From assembly GCA_905215615.1 (NCBI GenBank), contig CAJMQM010000048.1:1-6242 (forward strand): 6,242 nt of DNA, written 5' to 3'. The DNA is from an uncultured bacterium (GTDB lineage Bacteria > Bacillota > Clostridia > TANB77 > CAG-508). This document shows, piece after piece, positions 5,806 to 6,242 of this stretch (positions are counted from its first letter, which is position 1; the number at the start of each line of letters is the position of its first letter). A program made the translations under genes and the position numbers. The notes beneath the pieces are model-generated. The model worked only from the letters and a program-made list of their open reading frames with translations. It searched no databases and had not been told where the DNA came from.

Positions 5806-6242
5806 ATGTTTAATTATGGACAAGATATAGGCATAGACCTTGGAACAGCTACAGTAATAGCATATGCAAAGGGAAAAGGCATAGTATTAAGAGAGCCATC
5901 AGTTGTTGCTGTAGATAATAATACAGGAGAAGTTCTAGCTGTAGGAAAAGAAGCAAGAAAGATGTTAGGAAGAACACCTGGAAATATAGTGGCAACAAGA
6001 CCATTAAGAGATGGAGTAATATCTAATTACACTGTAACAGAAAAAATGTTAAAGTATTTCATTAACAAAATATGTGGAAAATTCATATTTGCACCAAGAA
6101 TTATGATTTGTATTCCATCACAAGCTACAGAAGTAGAAAAAAAGGCAGTAATAGATGCAGCTTCACAAGCAGGAGCAAAAAAAGTATATCTAATAGAAGA
6201 ACCAATAGCAGCAGCTATAGGTGCTGGAATAGATATATCAAA
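5806..6242 (+). CDS. mreB: MreB-family actin-like cell-shape protein (N-terminal part)
   Basis: MreB forms membrane-associated filaments that guide lateral cell-wall synthesis and rod shape. The first 145 residues are present; the gene runs off the right edge. Seen: the actin-fold phosphate loop in DIGIDLGTATVIAY (7-20), then LREPSVVAVD, a GRTPGNIVATRPLRDGVIS segment, PRIMICIPSQATEVEKKAV, and YLIEEPIAAAIGAG near the edge, all conserved in MreB. AAAGGA (5791-5796) lies nine bases before the ATG. Within the MreB/Mbl/MreBH group the paralogue cannot be settled from this fragment. The usual partner genes mreC and mreD would lie beyond the window. It has its own promoter and terminator-insulated start. 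Confidence 0.93.
   Translation, partial: MFNYGQDIGIDLGTATVIAYAKGKGIVLREPSVVAVDNNTGEVLAVGKEARKMLGRTPGNIVATRPLRDGVISNYTVTEKMLKYFINKICGKFIFAPRIMICIPSQATEVEKKAVIDAASQAGAKKVYLIEEPIAAAIGAGIDIS

Overview
The window is A+T-rich DNA (G+C roughly 30% by eye) with purine-rich coding strands, strong AGGAGG-type ribosome binding sites and TAA at every visible stop. The 5' end carries the C-terminus of Spo0A, the sporulation master regulator, which points to an endospore-forming low-G+C Firmicute, most likely a clostridium-like lineage. I cannot name the species. All recognised genes are on the + strand.

Layout: (1) 1-192, the 3' end of spo0A, closed by a 24-bp perfect terminator stem (258-317). (2) 333-676, a compact locus that looks like a type I toxin-antitoxin module. 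It has a sigma-A promoter with a LexA-like box in its spacer, a 40-residue hydrophobic peptide ORF (432-554) whose Shine-Dalgarno is buried in a hairpin, and a convergent antisense RNA on the - strand (about 640 to 561) with its own near-perfect promoter and terminator. (3) 739-1641, the rplU-rpmA ribosomal protein operon with promoter, probable L21 leader RNA and terminator. (4) 1664-2791, trpS on its own promoter. (5) 2991-4265, obgE (GTPase). (6) 4280-5578, lexA plus a small membrane protein gene, behind a palindrome that seems to act as obgE terminator, lexA operator and lexA -35 at once. (7) 5692-6242, a terminator/promoter overlap and the 5' part of mreB.

Most of the window is conserved housekeeping: translation (L21, L27, TrpRS), ribosome assembly (Obg), SOS control (LexA) and cell shape (MreB). 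The lexA gene and the LexA-like box in front of the small toxin-like gene lie about 4 kb apart. This suggests that DNA damage could induce a membrane-active peptide, analogous in logic (not in sequence) to E. coli TisB. Smaller oddities are an L27 without the cleavable N-terminal extension usual in Firmicutes, matched by absence of the prp protease gene from between rplU and rpmA; a lysine/alanine-rich tail on L21; and a four-cysteine motif in TrpRS that resembles the [4Fe-4S] site of Thermotoga maritima TrpRS. All functional statements about the toxin module are inference from sequence architecture.
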